Origin: Prorocentrum cordatum
Taxonomy: Eukaryota; Sar; Dinophyceae; Prorocentrales; Prorocentraceae
Reading direction: 5' to 3'
DNA: 64,000 nt
NCBI GenBank assembly: GCA_963575745.1
Contig: CAUYUJ010020704.1
Coordinates: forward strand, 330,407 to 394,406
Shown here: positions 53,570 to 63,490 of the stretch, one piece after another
How positions within the stretch are numbered: position 1 is the stretch's first letter
How the letters are laid out: each line of letters opens with the position of its first letter
Translations under genes and position numbers: made by a program
Notes under the pieces: model-generated
Database searches by the model: none
Told to the model about the DNA's origin: nothing
What the model saw: only the letters and a program-made list of their open reading frames with translations

Positions 53570-54120
53570 CTCTTGGGGTAGTTTGGGGGCCTCTTGGGAG
53601 GCTCTTGAGGCCTCTTGGGAGCCTCGTGGGGGCCTTTTGAGGCTTCCCTGGGGGTCTCTTGGGGGCCTCTTGGGGCCTCATGGGGGGCTACTCAGGGACC
53701 TCTGGGGGCCTCCTGGGAGCTTCTCAGGCCGAGGGCCCGAAATGACCGTTCGGGTCCCTCGTCTGGACTCCCTCTTGGAGCCGTCTTGGGAGCCTCTTCG
53801 GCTGTCTGGGATGCCTCTTGGAGGCCTCTTGGGCCATCTTGGGGCGGTCTTGGGGGCGTCATGGAGCGCCGGGAAGCTGATAAGGCGAGAATGCCAAAAT
53901 CTTTCAAAAACGGAAGGGAACTCTATGATTTTTGCTCCTTGGGGCCCTCTTGGACGTTCTCTTGGAGCCCTCTTGGGGCGTTTCGGAAACCTTCTTTGCG
54001 AGGCGACTTGGACCGATACTTCGGCGATTCGGGGCCCTCGAGCACCGTCTTGGGGGCATCTTGGGGCACTTTTGTGTTCTTGGGGCTTTTCTGGGCCCCC
54101 GAACCGCCCAGGGGGGAGTC
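53570..54120 (+). repeat. CTTGGG-type degenerate minisatellite
   Basis: TTGGGGGCCTCTTGGGAGGC-type units, with a unique insert at 53880-53940. A CTGGGTGGCGACRCCCCC block is duplicated at about 54125 and 54159, just downstream. Confidence 0.8.
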
Positions 54121-54296
54121 GTGTCTGGGTGGCGACACCCCCCAGGGGGCAGTCGTATCTGGGTGGCGACGCCCCCCGGGACCCCCCCATGACCACCCCT
54201 GGACACCCCGGGACCCCTCCCCAGCGGGGCAGGGATCAAACGGAAGGGGCTTTCCTTCGACTCAACTACAACGGGCCTAGGGAAAGGAGAGGGAAG

Positions 54297-54370
54297 TGGC
54301 GAAGGCGACGACGACGACGACGACGACCACCACGACGACCACGACGACCACGACGACCACGACGACGAGT
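54297..54370. repeat. (GAC/CAC) triplet tract
   Basis: CGACGACGACC and ACGACCACGACG units. Confidence 0.85.
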
Positions 54371-54639
54371 TAAACGGAACAGCCTCTTCCACACGCCGAC
54401 AGGGTCGGCGGATTTCTTGCTCCCAGCGTTCCTTTGTTCCCAACGTAGGAAGTGGATGCAACCACCGGTTATGATGCATGTTTCTGTGGGTGTGTTAGTG
54501 TTCGTGGCGACGCTTCGTCCATGCACCCAGTGGGCAGTGACGTCGCCATGTCCCGCGCTAGAACCGAATCGCGCGCGAAGCCAGTGATTGGTTCCGGTAA
54601 ACATCTATATATGAATAGATCAAAGTATATATGTATGGA
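54371..54639. other. Unassigned DNA
   Basis: No gene is recognised; the 3' part is AT-rich. Confidence 0.3.
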
Positions 54640-54775
54640 GTGGAGAGAGAGGGAAAAAGAGAGAGAGAAGGAGAAAGAGAAAGAGAAAAATAGAGAGAAA
54701 GAGAGAGAGAGAGAGAGGACAAACGAGAGAGAAAGCGAAAGAGAGACAGAAACGGAGACAGAGGGGGAGGGGCAG
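54640..54775. repeat. (GA)n tract
   Basis: GAGAGA/GAAAGAGA runs. Confidence 0.9.
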
Positions 54776-55009
54776 GTTTAGAGCGTAGCTTCCGCGACGG
54801 CCCCAGGAGGCGCTCGTGGCGCGGGCACGACGGGCGAAGCTCGGCAATGGCCTGACCGATGGCGTGGAGCTGGGCCCCTTGGCGAGCTCGTCGGGAGGGG
54901 GAGCAGGGCGGTGGATCGGGGGGGGGGTACATCCTCAGCATCGTCTCTATCACTGTCTTCACCATCGACGTCGCCCTCAACATCAGCATCAGCATCGCCA
55001 TGAACACAA

Positions 55010-55033
55010 TTGGCAGCATCATCACCACTATCG

Positions 55034-55081
<48 letters not shown>

Positions 55082-55142
55082 GTAGCATCATCCTCCTCCT
55101 CCTCCTCCTCCTCCTCCTCCTCATCATCATCATCATCATCAT
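55010..55142. repeat. CAT then TCC then CAT triplets
   Basis: Compound microsatellite; it underlies the poly-Ile/poly-Asp frames here. Confidence 0.95.
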
Positions 55143-55412
55143 TATCGTCGTGAGCCGCGTGCTGCGCAGTCTGCCGCACTTCTCGCAACTCCTTGCAGCT
55201 CTCGCGCCGTCGCACACTCCCACGAGCCAGTTCACCTTTTGTTCGGCGGCGAGCGATCGTCCATGGCGGCCAGCCCCAGCGTCAGGAGCACGCTGCCTCA
55301 CCCTCCGAGGGGAAGGCTTCCACTTCTTGGCGGAGGAAGACGAGGCGGGTCCTTCGGCCCGGTCTTCCAGATCCCCTCGCGTCGTGATCGAAGCCGCAAC
55401 GTCACCCCCCAC

Positions 55413-55676
55413 ACTCGGCGGCGAGTGAGGGGGGGAAGTGAGAAGGAGAAGGCATTCTCAGAAGGCGGTGGGACTTCACAGAAGCCCTCGGGTCTTCCGA
55501 AGAGTTCTTGGTGTCTTCGGGGAGAGCTCAGGAAACTTTTCAGAAGGCCGTGGGACTTCCGAGCTTTCTGAGGAGGCCCACCCCTTCTCACTTCCCCCCC
55601 AGGCTCGCCGCCGACTTTTTCGGCAGTCTCTCACTTCCCCCCCAGGCTCGCCGCCGACTTTTTCGGCGGTCTCCTG
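55413..55676. repeat. Inverted and tandem copies of a ~40-bp block
   Basis: CTCACTTCCCCCCCAGGCTC...GACTTTTTCGGC is tandemly duplicated at about 55586-55676 (44-bp spacing). An inverted, slightly diverged copy lies at 55413-55446. CTTCNGAAG-like motifs fill the space between. Confidence 0.85.
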
Positions 55677-56879
55677 GCGCATTGGACGCCCACAAGGTCC
55701 CACCGCAGCTCCACGTGTCCCAATCTCTGGTCGAAGAAAGTTCGTAGCCTGCGGCGTGATTTGTGTGAACGTTCATTTTGTGAATGCAGCCATGTAAGAC
55801 CCCCCGGCCTGTGCGCACTCCTGCTCCGCACGCCAGGTTGCGTTCACAATCCACTCCAAAGAGGTATCATTCTCCAGTTGTCGTGTGCCCACCTTTCTTC
55901 AGATCGTTTTCCGCCTTGTTGTGTTGAGCTTTTGTTTTCACGCAGCACTTAGCGCCATGGTTCCGTAGCCACATAACACAATGGAGGACGCGACAGTGTC
56001 GAATCTAATGATTGTGGATTGTATTCCGCGCAGCCCCTTCTACCCCTTCTCCTCCCCTACCACCCTCTCCTTTCCTAGTGGCGCCCACATACGGTGGGGG
56101 AGTTCGGTAAGGAATGTGCCGAGGAGGCTTCAGACCTTGGAGAACCTTACCTGATAAGGGCGGCGGTGATATCTATGGCCAAGCCTTAGTTAGTGCTCCA
56201 CTGGGTCTTAAGAACCTGGATTCTTTATCGGATGGTTCCTGATCCACTTCCCTCGCCGTACTTACCCTGGAACTAATCGGGATTATTTCCGGCACAGCCC
56301 CTCCCAGCCCTCCCCTCCCCCCTCTCCTTTTCCGATCCCGTGGCGCCCACGCTCCCCGCGGCCCTCTCCTCTGCGGGCGGCCGCCCCCCCCATAGGCAGG
56401 GAACTATTGTTCATTATGTTTAAATATTTTAAAATATTTGTCCTCCAAAACCCTCCAACATCCGCCTGTAAGGACATGCCCGGCTGGGGTCTTCTGGCAC
56501 GTGGCGCGTTGGTCAGTTTGGGGCCCCGTGCCACGCTTCGTGTTGCGCAGTGCAGGGTCTGCCCCCCCTTACACTCTCGTTGCTGCAAGGCGCCATTCTT
56601 GCACGCTCGAAGTGTCCGATCCGATCCCGTGGCGCCCCCATGCTCTTGAGTTCCTGGCAAAGGCGCGCCCGCAACGGGCGTCTGGCAGCCGCATCGTCAG
56701 GTTGTGCTGCTCTCCGCGGCCAGGCCACGGGGATGCTCTCTGAGCCGTCTGGCAGGCCATGGGGTAACGCAGGCCATCGTAGCTTGGTTATGAATTCCCC
56801 TGCCCTGTCCGCCGGAGGCGAGCGAGGTGCAGCTGCGGCACGTGGAGGAGTTGCTGGAGGCGCCACCTCCAGGAGAAGG
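55677..56879. other. Unassigned, non-repetitive DNA
   Basis: Unusually free of microsatellites. Positions 56140-56270 contain CCTTACCTGATAAGG and a later CTTACCCTGG; a structured RNA was considered and not accepted. A Met-initiated + frame across 56550-56880 runs into the GAT array and is not credible as a gene. Confidence 0.35.
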
Positions 56880-57372
56880 ATGATCGACGAGGATGATGTC
56901 GATCATGGTAATGATGACGATGATGACGACGACGATGCTGATGATGAGGATGATGATGCTAATGATGGTGATGATGATGATTACGGTGGTGGTGGTGATG
57001 ATGCTGATGATGCTGATGATGCTGATGACGTTGATACTGCTGATGGTGATGATGATGATGATGATGGTGATGATGATGCTGGTGTGGAGACGATGAGGAT
57101 GCTGAAAATGATGATGATGCTGATGATGATGCTGGTGCTGATGCGGATGATGACGGTTATAAAGTGGATGACGATGTGGTTGATGATGATGATGATGAGG
57201 ATGATGATGTTGCTGCTGCTGATGATGCTGCTGATGATGATGGTCATGATGATGACGTTGCTGCTGATGATGATGATGATGCTGATGAGGATGTTGCCGA
57301 TGCTGATGCTGATGCTGATGCTAATGATGATGATGATGATGACGATGATGATGATGATGATGATGATGATGC

Positions 57373-57404
<32 letters not shown>

Positions 57405-57460
57405 CTGAGGATGTTGCTGCTGATGATGATGAGGAGGAGGAAGAGGAAGAGGAGGAGGAT
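56880..57460. repeat. GAT/ATG triplet array
   Basis: About 560 bases of GAT-phase triplets with GCT and GGT variants, the fifth such array in the window. Confidence 0.95.
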
Positions 57461-57777
57461 TTCGTGCTTGTGGGGACTACGGTCGGAGGCAGGCGCTCCT
57501 CTTGTGCGATTCGTGTGTTCCCCTGCCCCAGAAAAGCCGCACGGCGGCTGGGCTGGCGCGTGTTGCCCTGGACAAGCTCAGCGGGGGGAGGGAGCCCCAG
57601 CCGGGCAGGTTTTGGGGGCTCCCGTTCCCCGTGTACAGAGCCTGCTCGGCCAGGTTAGTGTACACGGTGTTGTGCCAGTCACTGTTTCTTCCCTGGCTTC
57701 GTCTCCTGGTCTGCCTGAGGGTTGAGCCCTGATCAGGATGCGGGTCAGACTGCAATGTGGTCCGCCCTCTTTTGGGA

Positions 57778-57902
57778 GGGGGAGGATGAGGAGGAGGAGG
57801 AGAAGGAGGAGGAGGAGGAGGAGGTTTATGAGTATGCTGCTGCTGCTGCTTAGGAAGAGGAGGAGGAGGAGGAGGAGGAGGAGGAGGAGGAGGAGGAGAA
57901 GT
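57778..57902. repeat. (GGA)n tracts
   Basis: Two GGA runs separated by TGCTGCTGC. Confidence 0.9.
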
Positions 57903-58157
57903 GAGAAGGAATGAGGATGGCGATGAGGAGTGAGGAGGAATGGTGAGAAACGAGGGGAACGAGGGAGGACTGATGATGACAATGAGGAGGAGGAGGAGGA
58001 GTCAGGAGGAGGAGGAGGAGGAACGGAAACGCGGAAGTATCGTCGTCCACAGTCGCCGTCCACGCTCCTCGTCCATCTCTCTCGTCCATTATTCTTCTTG
58101 TTGCGTCACCTCTCCTCCTCTCCCTCCTCCCCCTCCTCTGCCCTCTCCGTCTCCTCC

Positions 58158-58221
58158 TCCGTCGCCATTTTGGCTCAAGGCATTGCGGCTCAAAACGGCA
58201 ACGTTTGAACATCGGCTCAAG
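58158..58221 (+). other. Tandem dinoflagellate spliced-leader relics
   Basis: Positions 58158-58179 match the 22-nt dinoflagellate leader at 21 of 22 bases (T at the variable first base; the AG at leader positions 5-6 reads CG). Immediately after, 58180-58194 matches the last 15 leader bases (CCATTTTGGCTCAAG) at 11 of 15, and 58207-58221 matches them at 10 of 15. A 15-base step is what results when a retroposed leader is itself used as trans-splice acceptor at its internal AG. The array lies 25-67 bases upstream of the ATG of the next ORF. Confidence 0.8.
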
Positions 58222-58245
58222 TCAACGTTGCATGCTTTGGATCTG

Positions 58246-58557
58246 ATGTTTGTTCCTGTCTCAGGCTTCGTGCTTGGTTGTTCGCGCATGGAAGAGGCCT
58301 GTGGGCATCTCTCTGCTATTGCCTCACGTGCGCTTCGTCTTCTCGCATCTCATTATGGTAAGCATTACTCTGGTCTTAGCAGCGCGGCTCACGATTTGCG
58401 CAAAGTTCTGTCCTCTTCTACTCGGCGCAGGTTGCAGCACATTGGCGCTGCACATCAATCTATGAGGCAGTACGCTTGTCCCTGGGAGGAGTCTTTCTTT
58501 GCGTCTCTCGAGGAAGAGCTTCGGATTTCGTCTCCGTGCAGCGCGGGGCCCGTTTGA
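58246..58557 (+). CDS. Short ORF behind spliced-leader relics, probable retroposed gene
   Basis: ATG at 58246 opens MFVPVSGFVLGCSRMEEACG and continues SHYGKHYSGLSSAAHDLRKV to a TGA at 58555-58557, 103 residues, helical and basic in the middle. The leader relics sit where the 5' UTR of a trans-spliced mRNA would start. No domain is recognised. It could be a retrogene or the ORF1 of a retroelement whose transcript was trans-spliced. Confidence 0.45.
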   Translation: MFVPVSGFVLGCSRMEEACGHLSAIASRALRLLASHYGKHYSGLSSAAHDLRKVLSSSTRRRLQHIGAAHQSMRQYACPWEESFFASLEEELRISSPCSAGPV

Positions 58558-58584
58558 GTCACCAACGCCCCGCGTTTCTCGGGG

Positions 58585-59091
58585 ATGCATCGCCGTCGGC
58601 TGGGTAGGAGTGCTTTCAACCCACAGGCTCGGGAGTTTAAACCGTCTTCAACGGCACTGGCACCGCAAACCGTGGCACCTTCCGCCGTGCTGCTCTCGGT
58701 CCCAGCTTTGTTGCAGGACGCGCAGGCCGTGTGCGACGCGCACTTGGCCTCCTACAGCTCCCTGGTGGAGGACATGGATGCCACGATCGCGCTCTTGAAG
58801 GGCACATTGGAGAAGCTGTCGGGGGCTGAGGCTGCGGGGTCAGAGTCTGTCCACCACGAGGCGGCTAAGGCGTCGCCGTCATTTTATTCGTCCTCTTCTG
58901 CTTCTGGTAGTTCTGGGGATTCGCAATATTCGTTTTCGGATTCTCCCAGGGCGAAGGGTGCTCTTGGGAAGGAGGCCGAAAACCACATTGGCCAGCGACT
59001 CGATGACATGAGCCAGAGAGTTCGTACACACATATATATATACATAATATACCCCATGCCCACGATAATAATGTACCCCCCCCTTAAGTAG
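58585..59091 (+). CDS. Hypothetical coiled-coil, Ser-rich ORF
   Basis: Starts MHRRRLGRSAFNPQAREFKP. A predicted helix reads LLQDAQAVCDAHLASYSSLV then EDMDATIALLKGTLEKLSG, followed by a Ser-rich stretch and KEAENHIGQRLDDMSQRV before TA-rich DNA. It lies 30 bases after the previous ORF in another frame, so the two may be one disrupted protein. Function unknown; ORF1-like character is an inference from position. Confidence 0.4.
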   Translation: MHRRRLGRSAFNPQAREFKPSSTALAPQTVAPSAVLLSVPALLQDAQAVCDAHLASYSSLVEDMDATIALLKGTLEKLSGAEAAGSESVHHEAAKASPSFYSSSSASGSSGDSQYSFSDSPRAKGALGKEAENHIGQRLDDMSQRVRTHIYIYIIYPMPTIIMYPPLK

Positions 59092-60040
59092 TTAGAGTTT
59101 TTATCGTCGACCAATAAGAGTTTGGTCGGGGGCGCGGGGGCGCGGAGGCCGAACTTCAGTATCACGGGAAAAGTTCGCCATCGAGGTTCCTTCCTTCTCA
59201 TGCTGAGATAACAACATCAAGCGAAGCGAACACGTTTTTCAGGATGTCTCCAGCGAAACCAATAATTTCGGGAGGCAGGCTCAAACGAAACGATCAATGT
59301 TTCGTTCTCTTCCTCCCCCGTGGCCCCTGAACGTGTTTACCGCTGTGCTTTATTATCCAAGGGAACCGAGGCAGATGAGCTACCCTACACGAGCAGATGA
59401 AACTTTTAATGTCAATTAAGCGTTTACAGATGAAATCTAACAAGTTTTGAACTTTGGATTTGGTGCTATCTCCTTCTCCTCTCCTCCTCTTGCTGTGTCT
59501 CCTCTTCCTCCTCCTCCTCCTCTTCTTCCTCTACCTCCTCTTCTCTTTCTATAGTTCTGTGTATCTCTCTATCTTTCGTGTCCTCCCCCTGCCCCCCTGA
59601 ACTTGTTTACCGCTGGAGTTTACTATCCATGGAACTTGTTAACGGGGCCGACGCAAGTGTCAGTTCAATTCTATATCAACTAATAAGAAACTCATAGAGA
59701 TCTACAAGGAATCCATAGGAATCTAAAGACACCCAAAGGAATCGTTCGAACTCTATAAGTATTCATATAGAAATTTTATAGGGATGTAGAACAATCCATA
59801 GGGATGTCGTTGATGATGTCTCAGCCGAGACAAATAATTGTTGAGGATGTCTCATAGAGGACCAAAGACCGAGGGTTCTCAATCTATATTTGGCTGTTTC
59901 ATCTTGATATCTCTTTGTGCTGGCTCTGGCGGGCAACTTTTATTACCCCCCGAAAACCCCGAACTTTATTATCCCGTAGGGCTTATTATCTACAGCAAGG
60001 GGTTATATATACATATATATATATATATAGACGATCAGGT
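59092..60040. other. AT-richer spacer with direct duplications
   Basis: CCCCTGAACGTGTTTACCGC (about 59323) recurs as CCCCTGAACTTGTTTACCGC (about 59598), each followed by a TTTA(T/C)TATCCA block. ATAGGAAT-like short repeats are at 59690-59800. A GGATGTCTC motif recurs three times. A TATATA run is at 60003-60029. No gene. Confidence 0.6.
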
Positions 60041-60050
60041 GTAACAATTC

Positions 60051-60971
60051 ATGAGTTCTGTTCTCGGCAGTATTATTCAGGCTACGGGCCAAACTATCAT
60101 TAAGGCTGTTGCACAAGTGATGGAGACTCACCTTCCGACGTTGATTGGCCAAGCATATGGTACCCCCATATGAGCGGATTGCAACTCATGTCGGCGAGAA
60201 ATTCGAAGTGTTCGCGGCTCGGCTAAAGGTCCTGGACGACATGTGTGAAGACGGGTCTGAGGACTGTGCTCTGAGGGATGCGAGCCGTGGCCGCTCGCCG
60301 CGCCAGGGGCCACCTGTGCCTAGAGGAAGATCGGTTGCATCAGCTTCCCCTGCGCGGCCGTTTCCCGCTGGTCAGAGTTGCCGCTGCGGGCGCCGATACC
60401 ATCGGGCGGAGTGCGCATTTGTTCACCCTGCTGGTGGCCTTATCGACGACAACCGTATCCAGCGAGCTCGACAAAACGATAAGAAGGTGATCGCACCGTC
60501 GGGACTCGCAGCGGTTCTGGCCGCAACGGAGGCTCCTCCGTTGAGAGGGTTCCTGGTGTTTCTGCCGCAGGGGCTTCCGCTGCTGGCAGGCCGCAGAAGG
60601 TCATTCCCCGAGCCAAGCCGATCGACTGCAGGAGGTTTGAGGACATCGTTGCCGCCACGGACGTCGCCGAGATGATGTCTCAGCTCTTCGGCGAGGGGCC
60701 CAGTGGAGGCTTGGAGCTTCCTGGCGTCCAGAGTCTCGTCATGCCCCAGCTGCTGCGCGAACGGATCTCTGCGGGAACGCCCCCTGGGCCAGACGTTGAC
60801 TGGCTGCTCTGCCTCTGCTGGGGCTGCAGATATCTAAGTCTGCTGGTTGCGTCTCATGTTTTCTGGCTGGTCCGTGCGGCGTCGACTTCACATATCGGCT
60901 TGCTGAGCACGTTCCCCTTCTACTTGCTCAATCCCTTCCTGCTCTCAGTCTTCATTGAGGCTATTATATAG
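60051..60971 (+). pseudogene. ORF1-like retroelement protein with a CCCH-like cluster (frameshifted)
   Basis: Three frames make one plausible protein. The first starts at ATG 60051 with MSSVLGSIIQATGQTIIKAV then AQVMETHLPTLIGQAYGTP. The second gives YERIATHVGEKFEVFAARLK then CRCGRRYHRAECAFVHPAGG (60375-60440), a C-x-C...C-x3-H cluster that could bind zinc and RNA. The third gives IDCRRFEDIVAATDVAEMMS then QLFGEGPSGGLELPGVQSLV and ends with a hydrophobic C-terminus at 60971. Frameshifts lie near 60165 and 60600. No RT or endonuclease follows. Confidence 0.4.
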
Positions 60972-61039
60972 GGGTCTGTCGCGTTCGCTCACTCGCCATC
61001 TGGTGGCGGGCGGAAGATCTCCCGTGTCATCGTAACTGA

Positions 61040-61455
61040 CCCTTCGGGTACGCTTCACCTCCTCCTCCCCCTCCTCGTCCTCCCTGTCCGTTCCTCCTCC
61101 TTGTCCCCCTCCCTGTCCGTTCCTCCTCCCCCTCCCTGTCCGTTCCTCCTCCTTGTCCCCCTCCCTGTCCGTTCCTCCTCCCCCTCCTCGTCCTCCCTGT
61201 CCGTCCTCCTCCTCGTCCTCCCTGTCCGTTCCTCCTCCTCGTCCCCCTCCCCTGCCCTGTGCGCGCTGGCCCGCACAGCCTCCTGAAGAGAAGGGGGGCG
61301 GCCGGGAGCGAGGCTCGCGAGAGAGAGGGCGGCCGAGGGACTCCCCCTCACCCAAAACGTCCTCCTCCTCCTCGTCCTTCTCCTCCTCCTCCTCCTACTC
61401 CTCCTCCTCCCCCTCCTCCCCCAAAACGTCGTCGTCGTCCTCCTCCTCTTCTACA
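61040..61455. repeat. CCTCCCTGTCCGTTCCTCCT minisatellite and TCC tract
   Basis: Six to seven units of about 24-30 bases (CCCTCCCTGTCCGTTCCTCC) at 61075-61245, then TCC/CGT triplets at 61360-61455. Confidence 0.9.
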
Positions 61456-62062
61456 GTCACCCTGCATAGTAAGTTTGATCGACTGCCCAAGGGTATCCTT
61501 GCATCCTGGCCTCTTCGATTATCTTCGGTCCATCCTCAACCACTTTCGACGGCCAGCCCCGCTCGAAGATCGTCGGCAGGGGCGTCCAATCCCCTCGCAT
61601 CCTTACCGCGCGTCCTTACTATATGTGTCGACAGTAGGGGGCCAAACAAGAAAGTAAGCATAAAACAACTCGGAGGTCCGCGCGGATTCCTCGGATCGGC
61701 GCTGGACTCCGCCGCCGGCGCGCTCCGGGCGCCAGGGAAGGGGGTCCGGCGCCGGTCCAAGAAGTCCGCGAGGAGATCCGAAAGTTTGTGCTTATGTCGT
61801 TTCTTCTTGTTCTATCCTCCCCCCTTGCCCATGACCTGCCCTTAGGAGAGGTCCGCGCGGGGCTATTGTGATTGGGAGTCCACTGGCGGGATCCCGCCAC
61901 CGGATTGGCTCCAAGGGGAGGGTCAAGGAGCCCGTGTGCCCTCCACCCTTCTCCTCCTTTCCAAGTTTCTTCTGCGGAGCTTCTTTCTCTTCCTCTTACC
62001 ACTTGCGCTCCGCCTTCCCCATTCCCTCCCCTTCGTGTCGACAATCGAAGGCCTCCGGAATG
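61456..62062. other. Unassigned DNA
   Basis: A short GGCGCCGG/CGCCGGC-rich patch is at 61700-61760. No gene is recognised. Confidence 0.3.
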
Positions 62063-62200
62063 TCAAGAAGCTTGTCGGCCCGCGCGAGCTCGATCGGCAG
62101 TCATCAGACGTCCGCTCATGAGCAAGCAAATCTGCGCAGGCATCTGCGGGGTGATGTAGGCCCCAACGGGTTGGATCAGCTCAATCTCAGACGGACAATC
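62063..62200 (-). CDS. Candidate terminal exon on the minus strand
   Basis: Behind a CTTTCCTTTCAG acceptor (AG at 62202-62201) the minus strand reads DCPSEIELIQPVGAYITPQM then PAQICLLMSGRLMTADRARA and ends at TGA (62065-62063). The pyrimidine tract, AG|G junction and ordinary composition support an exon. No family is recognised and no upstream exon is found. Confidence 0.4.
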   Translation of the reverse strand, partial: DCPSEIELIQPVGAYITPQMPAQICLLMSGRLMTADRARAGRQAS

Positions 62201-62969
62201 CTGAAAGGAAAGCATGCAACGTTGGTGGCAGTGGACGGCGTACTGCAGTAACCAGCTGCCTTGTAGCCAACGGGTGCGAGCGACAACGCATCGGAACATG
62301 ATTCAGATGTGAATGTCATCCTCCTCGTTTCCTCTCGCTCCTTCTCCTTCTCATCTTTCTCCTTCTCCCTCGTCTGATTATCGTTCTCCTCCTGCATAAG
62401 CACGGATGCACGAACAACTCGGTTTTTCTTCCACAGGCTTTCATCCGCTCGACGATGCTTTCACTCGCTGGGCTATTCTGTACCCGTATCTTTTCACAGG
62501 GCCTCACGCCTTGGACTCGCGGATGCGCCATCGGGTGGTGCCATCGTTGCGGTGACCATTCCCGTCACCCTTCGTTTTTCTCTTGATTGTGGTCTTGTCT
62601 CTTGCTGCGTGTCTCCTCATGTCTCTCCCCGCCCCTTTCCCACCAAGCAACCCTTCACACTCCCTCATTCTCGAGGCGAGATGGGCGGTCCAAGAGGGCG
62701 TCCGTTCCTCTACCTGTGCCCCTGCCTGCAGCTTCGCCGCCGTCTCCGCCGCCCTGCGGCCCGGCTCCTTCCGCCCTCTTTGCATCCTTCCTTCCTCCCC
62801 GTTCGCCCGACGTGGTCCCTGTCGTTTTTTCGTGCCGTCTTTCTCCTCGCTGTCCTCCTCCTCCTCCACTCCCCTGCGTTTCCTTCTCGTCTCCTCCCCC
62901 TCTCCTTCCTCTTCTCCCCCTCCTCACCCTTCCCCTTCTCTTCCCCCCTTCATCCTCATGTCATGCTTA
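62201..62969. other. Unassigned C/T-rich DNA
   Basis: Pyrimidine-rich on the + strand; long frames on both strands lack motifs. Confidence 0.3.
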
Positions 62970-63134
62970 CAGTGCCGTTTTTAATACATGCTCCGCGTGC
63001 GGATCATGTATTAAAAATGCAGGGATTTGGTGGTTGAAAACAACGATGAGTTCATGCATAGATGTATTCATAAACTGAACATGTATTACAATTCTATTTT
63101 TGTGTAAAAAAACCATGTATTAAAAACTGCCCTG
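62970..63134. mobile_element. MITE-like element, copy 2 (165 bp)
   Basis: Left end CAGTGCCGTTTTTAATACAT and right end read inward CAGGGCAGTTTTTAATACAT differ at two of 20 bases. TA flanks both sides (62968-62969 and 63135-63136 region). The same left-end hairpin with CTCCGCGTGCGGAT loop and CATGTATTAAAAATG is present as in copy 1 at 10803-10968. The interior shares GATTT...AACAACGATGAGTTCATGCA. It is non-coding. Ends and TA flank suggest mobilisation by a Tc1/mariner-type transposase. Confidence 0.8.
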
Positions 63135-63387
63135 TACCATCCTCTGCTCCTCCCCAGGCCCAGCTGGCTCCTTCCTTCCTCCCCCGCGCTCCTAAGGATT
63201 ACTCTCTGTGTCGCTGGCGCGGCGGCGCCTCGGCAGCTGTGTGTTGCCTTTCCTCTGGCGCGGCGTAGCTCGCCTGCGCGCTGTCCCTCCGCGAGCTTCT
63301 CTCCACCGGGGCCTCGGTTTCGAGGGATCGATCCCTAAGGGCTTATCGACTTTTCGCCAATCGACTTGTGGGAGTCGAGCGAGATAG

Positions 63388-63490
63388 ATCCAGGTAAATG
63401 CAGATACATCGAGATACATCAGGGTAAATCCAGGCAAATGGAGGCACATCCGGATAAATCCAGAGAAATCCAGAGATCTCCAGGGAAAGT
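63388..63490. repeat. AGRTAAATCCAGG minisatellite
   Basis: About eight 11-14-base units (AGGTAAATGCAGATACATCG, GGTAAATCCAGG, GATAAATCCAGAG). Confidence 0.85.

Noticed and set aside
56140-56270. Possible U1-like snRNA (CTTACCTG near the start of a non-repetitive block)
   Set aside because: Only the 8-base splice-site-binding string fits; the U1 loop sequences and an Sm site are not recognisable.
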